Counted from the first letter of the stretch, positions 53,575 to 63,152 are shown. The stretch: 64,000 nt of DNA from Rapidithrix thailandica (GCF_039710355.1 NZ_JBDKWZ010000011.1:62001-126000), one strand, 5' to 3'. Numbers and translations are program-made. Notes: generated from the letters alone by a model not told the origin.

Positions 53575-55377
53575 TTACTCGATCAAAAACTTTTTTGTGA
53601 TCATTTGTCCTTGGGCTTCCGATTTGATCAAATACATCCCTTTGGGATAATTGTTCAAGTCTAGTTCCAATTGCTTTTGAGGACTGGCCACTTCCAACAT
53701 CTGTTGAGATATCTGCACACCACTTGCATTAAGAATGGTGATAAGAACTTGTCGGGTGCCCTGTAGCCCTTCTAAATATAAAGTTGCTGATTCTCCTCCT
53801 TCCAAAGGGTTGGGATATATTCTTGAGGTCAATTGCACTTGGTTCGGTGGTACAATAGGGCTTGGGTCATTACTGCTACGTAAACGGTTGAGGTTGTTGA
53901 GACTGTTGAGAATAAAAACAGTATAATCTTCCACTTCACTAAAATACCCAAGCCCACAAGGAGTAGGAGTTGCCCCATACACGGTTCTGATCCTCATTCG
54001 TGTACTGTTTACGGCTGAAGCTGGGGGAGTCACTTGGGCCGTGTAGGAAGATGCCTGCCCTGTAGCACTTAACACTTCTTCGTTACTGCTGAAAGTCCCA
54101 TCTCCATTCCAATCAATCCAAGCTTTAAGAGCCGTTCCGGCCCAGGAGGCTTGGAGGGTAATACTCAAGTTCTCACTGGTATTTATCGAAAGTTTTGCTT
54201 TTAAATGCGTAAAATCCGAATATCCATTTAGTTCAAAACCGGAATTGGTATTTTGTAAATTCCCCAAACTGACAGATTGGATGTATTGGCCAAGGGGTAC
54301 TACATTGCTTACTGTACAATACGCCGGAGGAGCTGTACCTGTCGCTATCAAATTGGCCGGCTGCCAAAGAGGTTCCCGGCTGGGGTGTTGCAGGGCGGCC
54401 AGCATCCGGTCCACTTGACCTTCGGTAAACATGCGGTAACAATTGCTATAGTCCATATAGTTTTCCCCGTTGGGAACTCCGGCTCCCGGACAACGTTCCG
54501 TATTGGTATTGCAAAAGCCAAAGTTGCTTAGTGTGGCAGGGGTATCGTCTACATGGTCTCCGGGAGCATTACATCCATTGTCAAACGTATGGGCTAAGTT
54601 CAACCAATGGCCAAATTCATGGGTCAAAACACTGCGGAAGTTTTCATCGGTATTATAGCCCAGGTATCTTCCGTTATAGACCACCCGGGCCAGGTCGTTG
54701 TCGGACATAGAGGTATCGGGATACCAAGCTACTCCTGAGTTATTCGTCACACCGTTGTTGTACAAATCCAACATAACGTAGATATTCATGTATTTGTAAT
54801 TGTCCCAGGCATACTGTTGGATTTTTGCGTTATACCCCCATCCATTTCCAAACCCTGCTTCTACCGGGTTAAATGTAATTCCATTGGTAGGATTGCCTTG
54901 AGGGTCTAAGCGGGCCAGTTTAAATTCTATATTTAGGGTTTGTTTAATGAGGGAAAAAGGAGCAGCAATCTGATTCCAATCCTCATTTAAACCGTTAAAG
55001 TCCTCGTTCAGCTTGTGTAAAGCGTTCTTGATGACATCTTCATCCACTATACTTCCTCCTTGATTTACCCCAAAAACATGGAAGACTACAGGAATGATAT
55101 AGGTTACCTCTTGAGCCTGTTGCTTTGAAAGGGATTGTATGAAGTTTTGGCTAAATAGCTCAAACTGTGCGGCATTCTCTTTTGCTTCAGGGTGTCGGAG
55201 GTAAAACTTTTCCATTGCTTCATCTGTACCGCACTTGATCTTATCCTGAGCAAAGGCGATGGAATGGAGCAAGAGTACTGTTGTCAATAAAAAGCCGAAT
55301 CGTTTTGGAATAAACTGGGAAAAGGGCACGACAAACTTTTGTGGACATAGAAAATATTTCAATTCCATAATTGACAT
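53575..55377 (-). CDS. Secreted M43 zinc metalloprotease with GEVED domain and Por (T9SS) sorting domain
   Basis: 600 residues. A signal peptide (about 1-43, GFLLTTVLLLHSIAFAQ) is followed by a pro-region and a pappalysin-type catalytic domain with HEFGHWLNLAH (H253, E254, H257, H263) and a Met-turn in ENYMDYSNCYRMFTEGQ. A GEVED domain (about 395-480, AWIDWNGDGTFSSNEEVLSA, YFSEVEDYTVF) and a C-terminal type IX sorting domain (about 525-600, RIYPNPLEGGESATLYLEGL, YPKGMYLIKSEAQG) follow. It is exported by Sec, then across the outer membrane by type IX secretion, with the C-terminus cleaved or anchored. It probably degrades extracellular protein. Catalytic residues are all intact. Confidence 0.95.
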   Translation of the reverse strand: MSIMELKYFLCPQKFVVPFSQFIPKRFGFLLTTVLLLHSIAFAQDKIKCGTDEAMEKFYLRHPEAKENAAQFELFSQNFIQSLSKQQAQEVTYIIPVVFHVFGVNQGGSIVDEDVIKNALHKLNEDFNGLNEDWNQIAAPFSLIKQTLNIEFKLARLDPQGNPTNGITFNPVEAGFGNGWGYNAKIQQYAWDNYKYMNIYVMLDLYNNGVTNNSGVAWYPDTSMSDNDLARVVYNGRYLGYNTDENFRSVLTHEFGHWLNLAHTFDNGCNAPGDHVDDTPATLSNFGFCNTNTERCPGAGVPNGENYMDYSNCYRMFTEGQVDRMLAALQHPSREPLWQPANLIATGTAPPAYCTVSNVVPLGQYIQSVSLGNLQNTNSGFELNGYSDFTHLKAKLSINTSENLSITLQASWAGTALKAWIDWNGDGTFSSNEEVLSATGQASSYTAQVTPPASAVNSTRMRIRTVYGATPTPCGLGYFSEVEDYTVFILNSLNNLNRLRSSNDPSPIVPPNQVQLTSRIYPNPLEGGESATLYLEGLQGTRQVLITILNASGVQISQQMLEVASPQKQLELDLNNYPKGMYLIKSEAQGQMITKKFLIE

Positions 55378-55717
55378 TTTTAAAAAGTTTGAGATGTTAG
55401 TTTAAAAAATAGAAGTGTTCCAAAACACTGTTTTTATCAATCTGTTTGTGATAAAACTGATAAGATGAAATATAGGAGTGATTACAACAGTAAGCGCTTG
55501 ACTGAGTTGAACAAGTATAAATACTTATACTCTAAGTAAAGGTAATAAATTAATAGAGGCAAAGGTAACTGGATTTGAATTTTTATTTACCTATTTGGTG
55601 GTATTGTTAATGTGTAAAACTGCTCTGCTTTGATCCTTGGGTTTAGAACATGTTTAAATTTCACCTTTTGGACTGTAAATTCCCATTTCAGGAACCTCAG
55701 TACAGTATTTTGAGTGG
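55378..55717. other. Leader region of the M43 protease
   Basis: About 340 bp. On the minus strand TACCTTTG at 55560-55567 fits TAnnTTTG exactly but has no TTG at the usual spacing and would give a ~175-nt leader. AAAGGTAA occurs twice nearby. No gene. Confidence 0.4.
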
Positions 55718-55765
55718 TCGAATCATCGGAGTGCCGAACCATCGGAATGTCGAATCATCGAAAGT
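55718..55765. repeat. Three tandem 16-bp repeats
   Basis: Unit 1 TCGAATCATCGGAGTG (55718-55733), unit 2 CCGAACCATCGGAATG (55734-55749), unit 3 TCGAATCATCGAAAGT (55750-55765). The core CGAAYCATCG is kept in all three. It lies between the protease gene and the DUF4272 gene, near MITE copy 4. Confidence 0.75.
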
Positions 55766-55840
55766 CTACCACGAAGGTTTCAATACATAAGCGTTGCAGA
55801 TATTTGATTTATACTTCGTTTTTTTGATAAAAATCTTAAT

Positions 55841-55995
55841 GAAGTGGTTTACACTTCTAGTTTTTGACCGAAAAAGGAATCAAAATCGGCTCATCAAGGC
55901 ACTTTTTGAAGAGAAAAGCTATTGTTGAAAAAAGTAACACGGAGGAGGTATTTATGAAACATTTTTCAGGAAAAAGAAAAAGGTTAATTCCCTTC
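55841..55995 (+). mobile_element. MITE-like repeat, copy 4
   Basis: 155 bp. Begins GAAGTGGTTTACA and ends with the complement of GAAGGGAATTAACC. AAT flanks both ends (55838-55840, 55996-55998). Nearly the same as copy 3 over its full length. It lies 75 bp past the DUF4272 stop. Confidence 0.85.
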
Positions 55996-56069
55996 AATGC
56001 TTAAATTTAACAGATTCATCGTTGTTTTTTGAAAAATACATCTGTTGAAGAAATTATCGAAACCTTGTA

Positions 56070-57296
56070 TCAGGTATCACAAGTCACCTCGTCCCATTCT
56101 TGGTTATTGTATTTGATTAGCCAATTCAGAGCATAGTGTCTTTCATATACCACCCCCGGATGAACGGCTTGCATTTCTTGACCATTGATTCTCGCATCCA
56201 CACAAGCCCAATCGATGCGGTAATAAAGATCGTTGGCATCCAGAATTGCCTTTTTACTTCTGGGTACTTTTGCAGATTGGATAAATGAATTGGGGTCTGT
56301 GTCAGAACCAATAGGATATTGTTCGGAAGGGATCGCGTTTAGGTCAGCCATATGGTTGGGGAAAGCCAAGTCCTCCACTATGCCTAAAGCCCACATCAAT
56401 ACCCAAATGCCTTCGCACTTCCAGGTTTCATAGTTTTTCTTTTCTTCGGTAGGGTTATTCAAAAAATCCAATTCTTTAGGAGTGGCTTTGTCAAGGAGCT
56501 TGTACCCGTTGAGATATTCTTTTGCCTGCTCTCCCGAAATGGCATTAAAAGCAACCATATTGGTAGTGGCCAACATTACCACCCGTTCGGCAATTTTTTC
56601 CACTGAGCGGATGCTAACGTTTTCATCGGATGGAATATAGGGTAAGTTGGAATTTACCTTCACCTGTTGTGCCATAAGGATGCTTTCACTGTTCTTCTTT
56701 CTCTCTACCTGCATTTCGGTGGCGTTTTCCTGAGGTTTGTCATGGTATTTGGTAAGAATATTTACCTTGAGCTCGGAAATTTCATTGTTTCCGTTCATAT
56801 CCAGTATCAAGGCCAAATCTTTATCCAGAAAGTGTTGCGTATCTGAACGGGAAATGACCGTGTCAGGACGGGCAAATACAATCACGTCTAACGCTTGGCT
56901 TAATGCTTTGATCAAACTGATTAATTCAGGAAAGTCATTGATAGAAGTTAAAATCGAAAATTCACAATTCAGGGTCTCGATTTTCCGCATCAACAAGTAT
57001 TTCACCTCTTCGTTTTGGCTGGACAAAGAATTGACAAAACCCAACATTCCCGACAGGTTTTGGGTTAACGAAGAGTCAATCTGCTCGATTTTGTATGAAG
57101 GTTTGGCCCTTTCTCTATAGTTTATCTGAAATTGACTTTTGGCTCCTGTCAAGCCATTGTTTGTGTTGACGGATATGCTTTTTGTCTCTCCACTTTCCGA
57201 ATAACTAATTTCTTCATTGGGAAAACGGGTATTTATTTCTTCAATAATCTTTTCAAGTGCTAACTCATGTGCGTAAAGGGTGCAGTAGTTTTCCAT
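56070..57296 (-). CDS. DUF4272 domain-containing protein
   Basis: 408 residues from the ATG at 57296, which gives the family-like start MENYCTLYAHELALEKII; an ATG at 57425 would add 43 residues of poor character. The N-terminal half is unassigned. The C-terminal DUF4272 region (about 225-405) has RSVEKIAERVVMLATTNMVAF, WKCEGIWVLMWALGIVEDLAFP, AILDANDLYYRIDWACVDARIN and HPGVVYERHYALNWLI. No enzyme motif is known for the family. It lies downstream of the GDYXXLXY/DUF2157 pair with a gap of at least 27 bp, so co-transcription is possible. Confidence 0.8.
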   Translation of the reverse strand: MENYCTLYAHELALEKIIEEINTRFPNEEISYSESGETKSISVNTNNGLTGAKSQFQINYRERAKPSYKIEQIDSSLTQNLSGMLGFVNSLSSQNEEVKYLLMRKIETLNCEFSILTSINDFPELISLIKALSQALDVIVFARPDTVISRSDTQHFLDKDLALILDMNGNNEISELKVNILTKYHDKPQENATEMQVERKKNSESILMAQQVKVNSNLPYIPSDENVSIRSVEKIAERVVMLATTNMVAFNAISGEQAKEYLNGYKLLDKATPKELDFLNNPTEEKKNYETWKCEGIWVLMWALGIVEDLAFPNHMADLNAIPSEQYPIGSDTDPNSFIQSAKVPRSKKAILDANDLYYRIDWACVDARINGQEMQAVHPGVVYERHYALNWLIKYNNQEWDEVTCDT

Positions 57297-57452
57297 TGAG
57301 ATGTGAGTTTGTGTATAGAATCTATTTAAGCGTGCAAAAAGTTGAAGGTACAGAACTCCGTTTTGCTTTTCGTCCAAAAATACGAAGAAGTTTAAAGGGT
57401 TCTCTCCCAAAGAGAGGGGAATCATAAAAATCCCCGGATTCTGTGAGATATT

Positions 57453-58028
57453 TTATTCACCTTTGTTTTCCAATGCTTCTTTCACAAGTTCCCGTATGGG
57501 TACTTCGTCAATCATCACATCTTTTATGATAGCTTCTCCATTTCTTATCATCACCAACGCGTAGGATTTTTGCTGTTGATCCCTACTGGAACCCCGGTAA
57601 ATCCGCTCGGCTTCTAATGCTTTTGATTCTTCCATATAAAACCTGTCAAAGGGATAATGAATATATAGAATATTGTCTGCAATAAAGTTTACCCTGACTT
57701 TAAGGTAATCGGCCGTATGGTTTGGTGCTTCCTTGGAAACATCCAGGAGTTTTGCATAATCGTCATTATCTTTCATCAAGGTAACATATACCCAATCCCC
57801 TTTCTTCCAGTTGGTATCCTCTGGTACCCGGATAGTATTTTCTTTATATTGTAGCGTAATGTATTTCCCCCTGAAAGGATCGTAAGGATCTACCGGAGCC
57901 GTTTGAAATTTATATTCTACTCCTGATTTTAAGATATCCTCACTATCCAAAATCATCTTTGCAGGTACATACAATTGAACGAGTACTACCAGGACAAATG
58001 CGGGTAGTATAAATTTTCTATTGTTCAT
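57453..58028 (-). CDS. GDYXXLXY domain protein
   Basis: 191 residues. One N-terminal membrane helix (about 7-24), then a periplasmic domain starting SGVEYKFQTAPVDPYDPFRGKYI, the hallmark of the GDYXXLXY family (DPxDPFRGxY), although the GDYxxLxY motif itself reads NDDYAKLLDV here. The start overlaps the end of the DUF2157 gene by 11 bp. The two families are almost always neighbours; the pair is thought to form a membrane complex of unknown role. Confidence 0.85.
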   Translation of the reverse strand: MNNRKFILPAFVLVVLVQLYVPAKMILDSEDILKSGVEYKFQTAPVDPYDPFRGKYITLQYKENTIRVPEDTNWKKGDWVYVTLMKDNDDYAKLLDVSKEAPNHTADYLKVRVNFIADNILYIHYPFDRFYMEESKALEAERIYRGSSRDQQQKSYALVMIRNGEAIIKDVMIDEVPIRELVKEALENKGE

Positions 58029-59724
58029 CAGTTTTTCTCTTTTTTAACATATGATAATTGGATACAAAAAAGCCTATTCCCAGTAGTACGAAAACAACTC
58101 CTCGAAGCACAAAACTTAAGTTGCTATCAAAGAACTTACAAGTTACCAAGGCAGTGATGATGAATAGTCCGTAATTCATAATTCCCATATGGCTGGACTT
58201 AATGCCTCGCCAAATTGTAGAGAGACCTATGATTAAAATCAGTAGGTTGATCAGCAGCATCGGAGAGGAGATTAAGATGCCTATACCAGAAAAACAGGTA
58301 AGTAAAACAAAGGCAGGTTCCAGCAAGGGAATTTCCCGGAGGGGTTTGTTTTTCCAATATAAGAAAAGCAAACTAAGGGCTAATGATATTGAAACGATAA
58401 AATAAACATATTCCGGGATAAAGATTTCCGGGTAGATAAAATCATTTTGTAGCACGAAGCTTTGCCATAAACCATAAAACCCACTCCCAAGTAAAATACC
58501 CACCGTGCCAAACAGGCCCGCTCGATAGAATGTACTTTTCTTTGATTTTTGTATTTTAAAATGGCAAAACAAACCTGCCAGGTAAAATAATGCCATAAGG
58601 CTAATGATGACGAGATGTATATTCATTTCTGCCCATTCCAAGCTCCAACTGATAATAATGAAAATAATAGAAGGAAGGAGGAAAATATGGAAATTCAAAC
58701 CAAGAATGAATATAGGAAGAAACAATACAAAGGCAAATTCCAAGGGCTGTCTTTCCCGGAGAGGTTTATTTTTCCATTGAAAGTAAAGTAAAACCGAAGC
58801 CATAACTGTCAGTATCGCTGAGGATAAAAATTCTGGGGATACGATCAACTCCTTGTAATGAAATTTATGTGCTGACAAGTCTTTCCAAAACCAATCAAAA
58901 CTTAACCCCAGAAAAAGGGCAATGGTCCCCAGTGAGCCTATGATACGAAAGCCATTATTCCTTAACTTTTGCCGCCGGAAAAACTCCGAATTCCCGATAA
59001 GGTAGAACAAACCGAAAAGGCTGGTATAAGCGATAAACATCCATTCACCCATTTGATAGGCCACAGTGCCCAAAGTGATGGTGATTGAAAGGGGAATGAA
59101 CCAATTGTGAAATATCATAAAATTGCTTCCTGGCTTTTTCTTGAAAAGGCTATAATAATGGGGCAAAGCAAGGAATAACAGTAACCAATAAAGGTAGGAT
59201 TCTACTTGAGGATACGACCAATAACTGGTTTCTCCCGCATAGTAGGTGATGGCGATCAGGTAAAGCAAGGATACCACAGACGATTTCATTATATAAACCA
59301 AAGGAATACCCAGCAACGCCCAAGTAAGTAGGAAAGCACTGAGGTTGCCCGGTAAATGGTAGATTTGGGAAATAAGTGCGATACTGGCTCCTACAGTTAA
59401 AAACAAAAAGGTACTACTGCCTTCACGCCAAGAGAAGCTTTGCTGTTGACGAAGCAAGGTATATCCGCAAAGTGCTTGGCCAAGCAACAAAGGGATGAAT
59501 GCCAAGGCGGTTTTTGTATTTCGGGAAAGTTCGTCCCAATTATGAGCGATGATTAAAATAACCCCAAGTCCGACCAAAAGAGCTCCCAGTACGGCAAAAA
59601 TGATAAAAAGCCGATTCGTAGAAGTTTCCTTTTTTTGTTGGTAATATTCCTGTATTCTGTCAGCGGTTTCCTGCGAAATGATTCCTCCATGTACAAGTTC
59701 CGGTAACTGTTTTGATAAATTCAT
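58018..59724 (-). CDS. DUF2157 domain-containing membrane protein
   Basis: 568 residues. A short helical N-terminus (LPELVHGGIISQETADRIQEYY) with the DUF2157 pattern is followed by about 16-18 hydrophobic segments. The sequence FPREW-like repeats PLRERQPLEFAFVLFLPIF and PLREIPLLEPAFVLLTCFS suggest an internal duplication. No transport signature. Partner of the GDYXXLXY protein encoded next with an 11-bp overlap, so they are translationally coupled. Confidence 0.88.
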   Translation of the reverse strand: MNLSKQLPELVHGGIISQETADRIQEYYQQKKETSTNRLFIIFAVLGALLVGLGVILIIAHNWDELSRNTKTALAFIPLLLGQALCGYTLLRQQQSFSWREGSSTFLFLTVGASIALISQIYHLPGNLSAFLLTWALLGIPLVYIMKSSVVSLLYLIAITYYAGETSYWSYPQVESYLYWLLLFLALPHYYSLFKKKPGSNFMIFHNWFIPLSITITLGTVAYQMGEWMFIAYTSLFGLFYLIGNSEFFRRQKLRNNGFRIIGSLGTIALFLGLSFDWFWKDLSAHKFHYKELIVSPEFLSSAILTVMASVLLYFQWKNKPLRERQPLEFAFVLFLPIFILGLNFHIFLLPSIIFIIISWSLEWAEMNIHLVIISLMALFYLAGLFCHFKIQKSKKSTFYRAGLFGTVGILLGSGFYGLWQSFVLQNDFIYPEIFIPEYVYFIVSISLALSLLFLYWKNKPLREIPLLEPAFVLLTCFSGIGILISSPMLLINLLILIIGLSTIWRGIKSSHMGIMNYGLFIITALVTCKFFDSNLSFVLRGVVFVLLGIGFFVSNYHMLKKRKTDEQ

Positions 59725-59943
59725 GATCCAGTATTAAAGGATGGTCAATGTTTACCTGTTACGTACCTTATTGTATACATGTTGCAGTCAGCCGTTATTT
59801 TTCCTTTTCACAAAAGGTAGGTTTATGCGATAACAACAGGTCTGATAAATTTGATTCTGTTACGAATATATTTTGTTGCGAATGATGGAACAGACTAAGC
59901 GAAAGGGAAGGTTTTTTATCAAATCTTATACACAGTCAGAAAA

Positions 59944-60888
59944 TTATGATTTCCTGACTTCATTGGGTGTGCATCCAAAATAACGCTTAAAGGCGGTCAT
60001 AAAATGTTGTGGGTAATTATAGCCTACACTACTGGCTATTTCAGAGATCGTCAACTCTGTGGATAATAATAAATGATGGGCTTTTTTCATCCTTAAATTT
60101 GTCAGAAACTCAAAAATGGTTTGCCCAAAAAGTTCTTTAAAACCTGTCTTTAACTTTGTTTGGTTAATACCTACTGATACTGCAAGGTAAGGAATAGTGG
60201 TATGCTCAAGATCTTTGCTGATAATGTCTTTTGCATGATGAATCGCTTCTATATCATTTTTATATAGTCTGGAGCGTGTAGGTTTGCTATCTTGAAGGAG
60301 GCATAGTTGAATGAGAAGTAACTCGGACACTTTAGATTCGATGTATAATCGTTTTAACTTTCCCGAATAATTATCTTTTCGTTGGTATATTTCTGTAATG
60401 ATTTTTCGCAAAACCGGGTCTTTAGAAATAGAAGCAAATAGCCTTTTTCCTTTAAAAACACGATCCGTAATGGCATGATCAGCAAAATGAAGAGCATATA
60501 GATCGGGGCAAAAAGAGACCTCAAAGAATTCACCGATTCCTTGATCTACGTCCATATGAAATAAGTAATCGTCTTTATCTTCTTTAAATAACATGCATTC
60601 CCCCCGCTCAATATTAAGATAGCTTTTATGCTCACTCACACAGGAGCCTCTAAGGCAAAAATGTGCCACCACGCTTTCTTTTTCAGGAGAGACTGAATAG
60701 GTTTTGATACGGTTTGATTGATACTTCCCCCATTTTAAATGAATCCCTTCCAGAAAAACGTTTGTCAGATCTATGTCAAAACCATTGTTGTCGGATAAAG
60801 TATCTTTTCGCTCATCCACTTCAGAAGTCTTCGTATTTCTGTTTTTGAATTGATAGTTGGTATTATCTATAGACATTTTATACTTCAT
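59944..60888 (-). CDS. AraC-family regulator, PchR-like
   Basis: 314 residues. An N-terminal ~200-residue sensing region (LKWGKYQSNRIKTYSVSPEK, GECMLFKEDKDDYLFHM) and a C-terminal double HTH (TTIPYLAVSVGINQTKLKTGF, FEFLTNLRMKKAHHLLLSTE, ISEIASSVGYNYPQHFMTAFKRYFGCTP). This layout, divergent from a TonB-dependent siderophore receptor, is that of PchR-type regulators that activate uptake when the siderophore enters. An alternative start is the ATG four codons in (MSIDNTNY). The likely operator lies in the divergent gap. Confidence 0.92.
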   Translation of the reverse strand: MKYKMSIDNTNYQFKNRNTKTSEVDERKDTLSDNNGFDIDLTNVFLEGIHLKWGKYQSNRIKTYSVSPEKESVVAHFCLRGSCVSEHKSYLNIERGECMLFKEDKDDYLFHMDVDQGIGEFFEVSFCPDLYALHFADHAITDRVFKGKRLFASISKDPVLRKIITEIYQRKDNYSGKLKRLYIESKVSELLLIQLCLLQDSKPTRSRLYKNDIEAIHHAKDIISKDLEHTTIPYLAVSVGINQTKLKTGFKELFGQTIFEFLTNLRMKKAHHLLLSTELTISEIASSVGYNYPQHFMTAFKRYFGCTPNEVRKS

Positions 60889-60899
60889 ATTTCATCCGT

Positions 60900-60967
60900 T
60901 TGCGTAATGAATACTTCTTCTTGCGTATAGCCAGTTTAGGCCATAAACCACACTTTTGCGCAAAAGT
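60900..60967. promoter_or_regulatory. Candidate AraC operator: 21-bp-spaced direct repeats and a 16-bp palindrome
   Basis: TTGCGTA occurs at 60900-60906 and again at 60921-60927, exactly 21 bp (two helix turns) apart, as expected for AraC-type half-sites. A third, TTGCGCA (60956-60962), lies in the perfect palindrome ACTTTTGCGCAAAAGT (60952-60967), 34 bp before the receptor ATG. The site lies between the regulator and receptor genes. Confidence 0.6.
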
Positions 60968-61001
60968 AAAACTTATTTAGAATCAATACAAATAGTATAT
61001 A

Positions 61002-63152
61002 ATGTTCAATAAAATACTCTTATTCATATTGCTGATGGTATCGTCTATGGCGTGGGCGCAAAATACGGAAACTGTTAAAAAGGATACGGTATCGGATAGT
61101 CATTTACTACTCGAGGAAGTAGTTATTACCGTACAAAAAAAAACGTATAACACCGATCAAACCTCATCCTCTTTGCGGCTTGAGGAACATATAAAGGAAG
61201 TACCTCAGAATGTTCAGGTCTTGAATGAAAACGTAATCTCCGACCAACAACTATATACAATGGCTGATGCAATAGCCCGCAACGTGAGTGGTGCCAATCG
61301 GATTGAAGAATGGGGAGATCTGTACACTTATATCACAATGAGAGGGTCTAGAGCGGGCTCTTTGAGAAACGGAATGAATACCACCTTGAAATACGGTTTA
61401 TTATCGGAAGATATGAGTTTTGTGGACCGTATAGAATTTGTAAAAGGTCCGGCTGGATTTCTGTTTTCCGGTGGAGAGCCAAGCGGTATGTATAATATTG
61501 TCACCAAACGACCTTCCGGGTATAATAAAGGGAGTGTTTCATTGAGTCTGGGCAGTTATGGTTTATACAGAGCTTCTTTAGATGTAGACGGGATCGTAAA
61601 TAAAGACCAATCCCTGTTATACAGGGTGAACCTTTCGGCTCAAGACGGTCATTCATTCAGAGAATACGAGACCAGCAAAAGGTTCAACATTGCCCCGGTG
61701 ATTCAATACCAATTTGATGAAAAAACAACTTTAACGCTGGAATATATTTTACAATATGCCCAATTGCCCGACTTAGGGATAAGTAATTTGTTTTCCAAAA
61801 CGGGATATGGCACCGTGGCCAAGACCCGAACAATATCCGACCCCGGAATAGAACCCTCTGTTATAAAAGACCAAAACATGACAGTAAACCTTGAACATAA
61901 ACTGAGTGACAACTGGAAACTTACTACGCAATTATCGTATTTTGATTATGATCTAAAAGGCTCCTTTTTATGGATTCAAAATATTGATAATGAGGGTTAT
62001 TTACAAAGAATACGTTATATATGGGATGCTAAAAATGAAATGACATTCGGCCAGGCATATATAAACGGTAGCTTTAGTACGGGCATCGTAAAGCATAAGC
62101 TGCTTGGAGGCCTGGACTATAACGCTAAGAGTTATGTGGCTGATTTTAGCCAAAGTCATATACTGGATAGTGTAGGTACCTTTAATATCCATAGTGACCA
62201 GTACCAAAAACCCTATTTTGGTGTGGGACAATTTGATAGGAGTATTGATACTAAAGAGCGTGTAGGAGCAGGCTTTCTTTTAGAAGAAAATTTGATGTCT
62301 GTTTATTTACAAGACAGGTTATCCTTTTTGAAAGAAAAACTACATATAACCCTGGCCGGGCGGTATACCTACCTAAAAAATAATAATTATGGTACGGTGT
62401 CTGAAAATAAAAAAATTACTCCCAGGTTTGGGCTAAACTATGCTGTTACTGACCGTACTAATCTCTATGCATTGTATGACCAGTCCTTCGTTCCCCAAAC
62501 CGGAAGGCTTCGGCATGGAGGTGAAATAAAACCCTTAACGGGTAATAATGTCGAATTCGGAATCAAAAAAGATTGGCGTAATCGAAAATGGAACACGACT
62601 CTCTCTCTTTACCGGATTACAAAGAATAATCAGGTGTCCAATGATCCGGATAATATCGGGGGTGAGAACTATGTTTTACAATTTGGGCAAACCAGAACAC
62701 AGGGAGTTGAATTCGATATAAAAGGGGAGCTTCTTACCGGATTGAATGCCCTTGCCAATTATGCATTTACCGAATCGGTCATCACAAAATCAACGACACA
62801 ATTCGAGAAGGGGACTTTTGTGCCTGGGTACACAAAACATACGATCAACACCTGGCTTAACTACCGAATCCAAAAGGGGAGTCTAAAAAAAATAAGTGTG
62901 TCTGCCGGTATGATGTATATGTTGGACAGGAGGACCTGGTGGAATGGTGATTTTAAAGGGGAAGACTTACCGGATTACTTTCGCCTGGATGCTGCTGTAT
63001 CATGGAATTCTCAAAAAACACGGATAGCGTTAAACGTATACAATGTCCTGAATAAAGACCTCTACAATGGAGGCCACCATTCAAGTGGTTGGTATTATTG
63101 GCGGCCTGAATCTCCAAGAAATATCAGGTTAAACCTTACCTATAATTTTTAA
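61002..63152 (+). CDS. TonB-dependent siderophore receptor
   Basis: 716 residues. A signal peptide (about 1-20, ILLFILLMVSSMAWAQ), a likely TonB box (EEVVITVQKK), a plug domain (about 45-155, EVPQNVQVLNENVISDQQ, DRIEFVKGPAGFLFSGGEPSG, NIVTKRPSG) and a 22-strand barrel region ending in Phe (NLTYNF). The plug motif VKGPAxxLxGxxxPxGxxNxVTKRP is typical of FhuA/FecA-like siderophore receptors. It imports a ferric siderophore through the outer membrane with TonB energy. The binding-protein gene follows at 63210. Expected activator: the divergent AraC protein. Confidence 0.95.
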   Translation: MFNKILLFILLMVSSMAWAQNTETVKKDTVSDSHLLLEEVVITVQKKTYNTDQTSSSLRLEEHIKEVPQNVQVLNENVISDQQLYTMADAIARNVSGANRIEEWGDLYTYITMRGSRAGSLRNGMNTTLKYGLLSEDMSFVDRIEFVKGPAGFLFSGGEPSGMYNIVTKRPSGYNKGSVSLSLGSYGLYRASLDVDGIVNKDQSLLYRVNLSAQDGHSFREYETSKRFNIAPVIQYQFDEKTTLTLEYILQYAQLPDLGISNLFSKTGYGTVAKTRTISDPGIEPSVIKDQNMTVNLEHKLSDNWKLTTQLSYFDYDLKGSFLWIQNIDNEGYLQRIRYIWDAKNEMTFGQAYINGSFSTGIVKHKLLGGLDYNAKSYVADFSQSHILDSVGTFNIHSDQYQKPYFGVGQFDRSIDTKERVGAGFLLEENLMSVYLQDRLSFLKEKLHITLAGRYTYLKNNNYGTVSENKKITPRFGLNYAVTDRTNLYALYDQSFVPQTGRLRHGGEIKPLTGNNVEFGIKKDWRNRKWNTTLSLYRITKNNQVSNDPDNIGGENYVLQFGQTRTQGVEFDIKGELLTGLNALANYAFTESVITKSTTQFEKGTFVPGYTKHTINTWLNYRIQKGSLKKISVSAGMMYMLDRRTWWNGDFKGEDLPDYFRLDAAVSWNSQKTRIALNVYNVLNKDLYNGGHHSSGWYYWRPESPRNIRLNLTYNF

